Origin: Firmicutes bacterium HGW-Firmicutes-9
GTDB taxonomy: Bacteria; Bacillota; Clostridia; Christensenellales; CAG-138
Length of the DNA stretch: 64,000 nucleotides
NCBI GenBank assembly: GCA_002841395.1
Contig: PGZM01000001.1
Location: forward strand, 548,089 to 612,088
Direction: 5' to 3'
Made by a program: the position numbers and the translations under genes
Notes under the pieces: generated by a model
Databases searched by the model: none
What the model saw: the letters and a program-made list of their open reading frames with translations, nothing else
Told to the model about the DNA's origin: nothing
Part shown: one piece after another, positions 61,201 through 64,000 of the stretch
How the letters are laid out: every line of letters starts with the position of its first letter
Position numbering within the stretch: the first letter of the stretch is position 1

Positions 61201-62038
61201 CGCCTGCAAGTGGACCAGCATCTATGCGGGCGCTGGCCTCGCTGTGCTGTTGTTCGGTTCGCTGATCGCGCGATATCTGGATTATTTACAGGTCAGCGCG
61301 CGGGACAACGACGCGGACAAAGCGCGTGTTCGGGACTTCTGGCCGATGACGATCAAGACGCTGTTATGGTGCGTGCTGTTCTTCGTCGTCATACCGTTTG
61401 CGATCTACTTCGCCTCCTACACGCCGTATTTCATCTATGAATCCAGCCAACAGGCGGGCTACGGCGTCGGCGATATGTTCAAAACGTTTGGACACTATCA
61501 GCAGTTTATGTACAGCTACCACTCGAATCTGGACGCGACGCATCCCTATCAGTCGAGCTGGTACTCCTGGCCGTTTACGATCAAGCCGATGTGGTACTAC
61601 TACAACAGCTACATCACACCGGAAAAGATTTCCACGCTCAGCGCGTCCGGCAACCCTGCCGTCTGGTGGGTTTCCGCAATCGGCTCCGTCGCGCTCCTTT
61701 GGGCGCGGCTAAGTAAGCGGATTGCTGCAGACAAAGCGCTTCAGATTTTCTGCGTGGGCATTCTTGCAAACTTCCTGCCGTGGGTGCTGGTCTCGCGCTG
61801 TACGTTTATCTACCACTTCTTTGCGACGGTGCCGTTTATCCTCATGGCGACGGTCTACGCACTGCAAAAGCTGGAGCAGCGCTATCCGGAAGCACATTTT
61901 CTCAAGTGGTTCTGGGTCGGGTTTGCGGTGCTGTTCTTCGTGCTGCTCTATCCCGGCATCTCCGGGCTTGCGGTTCCGGCTGAGTGGGCTTCTTTTATCT
62001 CCAAACTACCCGGAGGGAAACTGATGTATGGCGCATAA
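58208..62038 (+). CDS. Large tandem GT-C glycosyltransferase (GT-C plus PMT/GT39-like) with exposed N-terminal domain
   Basis: The 1276-residue protein starts at GTG 58208 (AAAGGA seven bases upstream). Residues 1-22 are a signal peptide ending ALA before Asp23. Residues 23-210 are a beta-rich domain like carbohydrate-binding modules (ELLYNGDFSVYAET, WREVMLYFRTTEEQTVVNVALRL). After one membrane segment comes a first GT-C unit with a catalytic-type Asp in GHPTDIGCFIGW (near 285). Residues about 705-850 are a second beta-rich insert. The second unit is PMT-like: YFDELYHARTAYEHL (near 857) and NSHPPLGK. It should transfer sugar from a polyprenyl phosphate outside the membrane. Confidence 0.85.
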   Translation: MRKLLTILLLFCLLSVPALALADGGDQLTGEELLYNGDFSVYAETADLPAGWELNAYQKDADSVEAFAATQEGIPQIVLTNLVANDARVVQQVTVQPNTVYRLSAEIRTSDVEYGTGATLSIDNYAIDGTYCYSENLFASDAWREVMLYFRTTEEQTVVNVALRLGGYGMTSIGTAEFRKVSLYECVATEGSVVDLATSNGTVSNQSSASKAESAKTNADDPLFLAVVFTLVLGGAFVWYYRNKLRYDLTSEEPVERPTIALMLILFGAFILRAILSILFYGHPTDIGCFIGWGNDIATNGFANFYTSGGFADYPPGYMYICGGIAKLCQLLGIPGYSDGMALLFKMPSTFADLATAYLLYHLAKKNNLSDNKALILAGLYAFAPTLAFVSGGWGQIDSVLALLIAIVILLLQSNKRIVAGAVYGLAILMKPQALMFGPILAVAFLIDIYDRREQWVRVLVETVLAVIAAFAVLFVLSLPFQGEQRWDWLFYKYMDTAGSYKYVSIEAFNFGSLLGWNWKTDQMLILGMPYRTFGMGMIVLSTLFSSALYVIGRKKNRGALFLAAGLVVLLIFTFGHYMHERYMLPALLMILIAYLYYGDRRLLAVFGGLSATSLLNATCAFYVVNNTAARGMVYNVITFIGSLGTVVLALYCAYVCVQILGQNRILPHLHAAEQTKKRIPRRISILPTLPTDQKLHYTKRDILFVLGITLVYGVVALTNLGSTTAPQTYWYSEKAGESVTVRFEKTEQVAAYSVFGNIGNDGTLLITTPAGHEETFSQTYDDMFRWKKVTTDFVSDSVTLSLYSGSLKLNEVAFYDSNGERIPLTVTAASGTQGNLFDEQDTVPAEPSYFNGMYFDELYHARTAYEHLNNLSPYENSHPPLGKIFIMIGVWIFGMAPFGWRVAGAMFGIGMLPILYAFGKRLFKNSNYALVLTALFAFDFMHFTQTRIATIDVYSVFFILLMYYYMYQYITMNFYADGLKKTLKPLALSGLFFGIGAACKWTSIYAGAGLAVLLFGSLIARYLDYLQVSARDNDADKARVRDFWPMTIKTLLWCVLFFVVIPFAIYFASYTPYFIYESSQQAGYGVGDMFKTFGHYQQFMYSYHSNLDATHPYQSSWYSWPFTIKPMWYYYNSYITPEKISTLSASGNPAVWWVSAIGSVALLWARLSKRIAADKALQIFCVGILANFLPWVLVSRCTFIYHFFATVPFILMATVYALQKLEQRYPEAHFLKWFWVGFAVLFFVLLYPGISGLAVPAEWASFISKLPGGKLMYGA

Positions 62039-62522
62039 CGAAGAAACAAAGAAGACGATCCGACAGATGGTAAAATTCGCCATCGTAGGTGTTTTGAATA
62101 CGCTGGTCGATTTCGCGGTGTTTCAGTCTCTGAATCTCACGCTTGGCTGGGTCTATGCCGCGCAGGTGGCTGGCTATACGTTTGGCGTGATCAACAGCTA
62201 TCTTTGGAACAGCAATTGGACGTTTCGGGAGCACCGCACACGCTCGATCAGAGAGATGGCGATGTTCCTGCTGGTCAATCTTGCGTCTCTCGGCGTATCG
62301 CTGGGGATGATCTGGCTTTTGCGCGAAGTGATCGGCGTTAGCAACGAGTGGGTTGCGCTCTGGATGCCGAAAGCACTCGCGGGCTTCATCAAGGGCGATA
62401 CAGTCTGCAAGCTCATCGCAACGGTGTTTGCCATCGCGGTCAACTATTTGGGTAACCGTCTATTTGTGTTCCGCAAGAAAGAGGCAGCGCCGGATCAAGC
62501 CGCTGCTACACCGATAGAATAG
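62028..62522 (+). CDS. GtrA family membrane protein
   Basis: The 164-residue protein has four hydrophobic segments (FAIVGVLNTLVDFAVFQSL, VAGYTFGVINSYLWNSNWTFRE, MFLLVNLASLGVSLGMIWLL and AVNYLGNRLFVF). These carry the GtrA signatures NTLVDF, the SYLWNSNWTF motif and NYLGNRLFVF. GtrA proteins help move lipid-linked sugars across the membrane. It overlaps the tandem glycosyltransferase gene by 11 bases, so the pair probably acts in one glycosylation pathway, with GtrA supplying substrate to the enzyme. Confidence 0.93.
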   Translation: MAHNEETKKTIRQMVKFAIVGVLNTLVDFAVFQSLNLTLGWVYAAQVAGYTFGVINSYLWNSNWTFREHRTRSIREMAMFLLVNLASLGVSLGMIWLLREVIGVSNEWVALWMPKALAGFIKGDTVCKLIATVFAIAVNYLGNRLFVFRKKEAAPDQAAATPIE

Positions 62523-62551
62523 TCAACAAAGAATACGTCGAAATTTGTCGA

Positions 62552-62577
62552 AAAAGCGCCGCATGTTCGGCGCTTTT
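62552..62577 (+). terminator. Terminator after the GtrA gene
   Basis: AAAAGCGCCG-CATGTT-CGGCGCTTTT is a 10-bp perfect stem ending in four T. A TATACT -10-like box follows at 62582-62587, possibly for yifB, without a clear -35. Confidence 0.8.
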
Positions 62578-62637
62578 CGTGTATACTAAGCATAACCGTG
62601 AAAAAACGGAAAATCATGAGAGGAAACTCACAATCGC

Positions 62638-64000
62638 ATGCTTTCTCGCATCAAAAGCCACGGACTTAACGGAATCGGCGGCTTTGCCGTACAGGTCGAG
62701 ACGGATATCGCAAACGGACTGCCCGGGTTTGAAATCGTAGGACTTCCGGATGCCGCGGTCAAGGAATCGCGCGAGCGCGTGCGCGCCGCGATCAAGAACG
62801 CGGGCTACATCTTTCCTGCGGCGCGGATTACAGTCAACCTTGCGCCCGCGGACATGCGAAAAGAGGGCGCGGTATATGACCTGCCCGTTGCGCTGTCGAT
62901 CCTGGCCGCATCCGGTCAGCTTGGCGCAAACCCGAACCCGGCGTTTGTTACGTTTGGCGAACTGGGGCTCGATGGTGGTGTGCGCGCGATTGCCGGTACG
63001 CTGCCGATGGTGATAGACGCGTTCTCCAAGGGCGAGACGATATTCGCCGTGCCGGAGGGTAACGCGGAAGAAGCGGCATATGTGGAGGGCGTCAAAATAC
63101 TACCCGTCTCTACGCTCGCGCAGCTTTGCGAATATGTGCGCGGGGATGCGACGATCACGCCGCACCCGACCGAGCAGTGGCTTGGGTATGAGCAGCGGTT
63201 TGCGACGGATTTCAGCGAAATCAAAGGACAGCAGGGCGCAAAACGCGCAGCCGAGATCGCCATTGCAGGCGGGCACAACATCCTCTTAATCGGCACGCCC
63301 GGCGCGGGCAAGACGATGCTGGCGCGGGCGATTCCTTCGATTTTGCCGCAGCTTACCTACGAAGAATCTCTCGAGATTACGAAGATACACTCCATCACAG
63401 GCGCAACCAAGGGACGCGGCATGATTCGAGAGCGACCGTTTCGCGCGCCGCACCACGGGGCGTCCAGCGCGGCGCTCGTCGGCGGCGGAAACCGTGCGAT
63501 GCCCGGGGAAATCAGCCTCTCGCACTATGGTGTGCTCTTCCTCGACGAACTGCCGGAATTTCAGCACAACGTGCTGGAGGCGCTAAGGCAGCCGCTGGAG
63601 GATGGATTCATTACCGTGAGTCGTGCGGCAGCAACCGCGACGTATCCCGCGGAGTTCGTCCTTGTCGCCGCAATGAACCCGTGTCCGTGCGGCAATCACG
63701 GCTCGAAGATTCACCCGTGCCGCTGTGCGAAGAGTCAGATTGAGCGCTATCGCGGACGCATCAGCGGGCCGCTGCTGGATCGCATCGATATCCAGATCGA
63801 GATGCCGGAGGTTGGATTCCTTGAGCTCTCTGAAAAATCGGCGGGAGAACCGTCCGCCGTGATTCGCGCAAGGGTGGAAGCCGCGCGGGAAGCGCAGCGA
63901 AAGCGGTTTGCCGAAGATGGCATTCTGCTCAACGCGCAGATGAGCTCTAAACTCATCAAGCGGTATTGTTCGCCGGATCCTGCGAGCGAGCAGCTGCTTG
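62638..64000 (+). CDS. yifB: YifB/ComM-type AAA ATPase (cut by window edge)
   Basis: The visible 454 residues contain the family's N-terminal Lon-protease-like domain (IVGLPDAAVKESRERVRAAIKNAG). The AAA core follows: Walker A LIGTPGAGKTMLARAI, FRAPHHGASSAALVGGG, Walker B GVLFLDELPEF and the conserved MNPCPCGNHG cysteine motif. It ends before the C-terminal part. ComM-like proteins are hexameric helicases that promote branch migration in natural transformation; the gene commonly follows yraN and precedes dprA and topA. The start is ATG 62638 with AGAGGA upstream. Confidence 0.95.
   Translation, partial: MLSRIKSHGLNGIGGFAVQVETDIANGLPGFEIVGLPDAAVKESRERVRAAIKNAGYIFPAARITVNLAPADMRKEGAVYDLPVALSILAASGQLGANPNPAFVTFGELGLDGGVRAIAGTLPMVIDAFSKGETIFAVPEGNAEEAAYVEGVKILPVSTLAQLCEYVRGDATITPHPTEQWLGYEQRFATDFSEIKGQQGAKRAAEIAIAGGHNILLIGTPGAGKTMLARAIPSILPQLTYEESLEITKIHSITGATKGRGMIRERPFRAPHHGASSAALVGGGNRAMPGEISLSHYGVLFLDELPEFQHNVLEALRQPLEDGFITVSRAAATATYPAEFVLVAAMNPCPCGNHGSKIHPCRCAKSQIERYRGRISGPLLDRIDIQIEMPEVGFLELSEKSAGEPSAVIRARVEAAREAQRKRFAEDGILLNAQMSSKLIKRYCSPDPASEQLL

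Overview
The window is a GC-rich chromosomal segment that reads as Bacillota (Firmicutes), most likely a high-GC member of Clostridia. The evidence is gene order: murB-rapZ-whiA-dnaE; rimP-nusA-ylxR-ylxQ-infB-rbfA-nrnA-truB-ribF-rpsO-pnp-M16 peptidase; yggS-sepF-divIVA; yceD-rpmF-plsX-acpP-rnc-smc-ftsY-ylxM-ffh-rpsP-khpA-rimM-trmD; and rplS-rbgA-rnhB-yraN-yifB. SepF, WhiA, RbgA, YlxM, YlxR and YlxQ are typical of this phylum. I cannot place the genus. I saw no rRNA, tRNA, CRISPR array or intact insertion sequence.

Layout. (1) 1-4935 is an accessory stretch, all on the minus strand: a partial acetyltransferase, a Gfo/Idh/MocA oxidoreductase, an isochorismatase-like hydrolase with an HxlR regulator, a YdeI-like protein, a GFA-type zinc protein, a 143-bp remnant of an rlmD-like gene, and an AT-rich islet with one small gene carrying a Cys/His/Asp pattern. 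(2) 4936-12679 holds rlmD, dnaE, whiA, rapZ and murB on the minus strand (replication, cell wall, division control). (3) 12680-20720 is a second accessory block. A lone membrane-anchored protein, a hypoxanthine-type DNA glycosylase and a secreted phosphoesterase come first. Then follows a co-directional run of ABC exporter, barnase-like RNase, barstar-like inhibitor, HEAT-repeat membrane protein and degenerate GT2 protein, ending in one strong terminator. (4) 20721-24603 has a pseudouridine synthase, a split biotin-dependent carboxyltransferase set (OadG-like, biotin carrier, OadA-like) and pgsA. (5) 24604-62522 is the translation, RNA-decay, division, lipid and secretion core, interrupted by an EamA transporter and by a very large two-catalytic-domain surface glycosyltransferase with a GtrA partner. 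(6) 62638 to the end is a truncated yifB/comM.

How the genes work together. The nusA-infB and rnc-trmD runs couple transcription, ribosome assembly, RNA decay and SRP-dependent membrane targeting. PlsX, AcpP and PgsA feed phospholipid synthesis. SepF and DivIVA act at the septum, and MurB and RapZ in cell-wall precursor supply and its control. The large GT-C protein and GtrA probably glycosylate an exported polymer or protein.

The most unusual points are: the exporter/barnase/barstar/HEAT/pseudo-GT2 block; the diverged 3' copy of rlmD next to an AT-rich islet; the tandem GT-C glycosyltransferase; two promoters placed so that murB and the ABC exporter would be made from leaderless mRNAs; and a repetitive Gln/Pro/Gly/Tyr-rich linker in IF-2.
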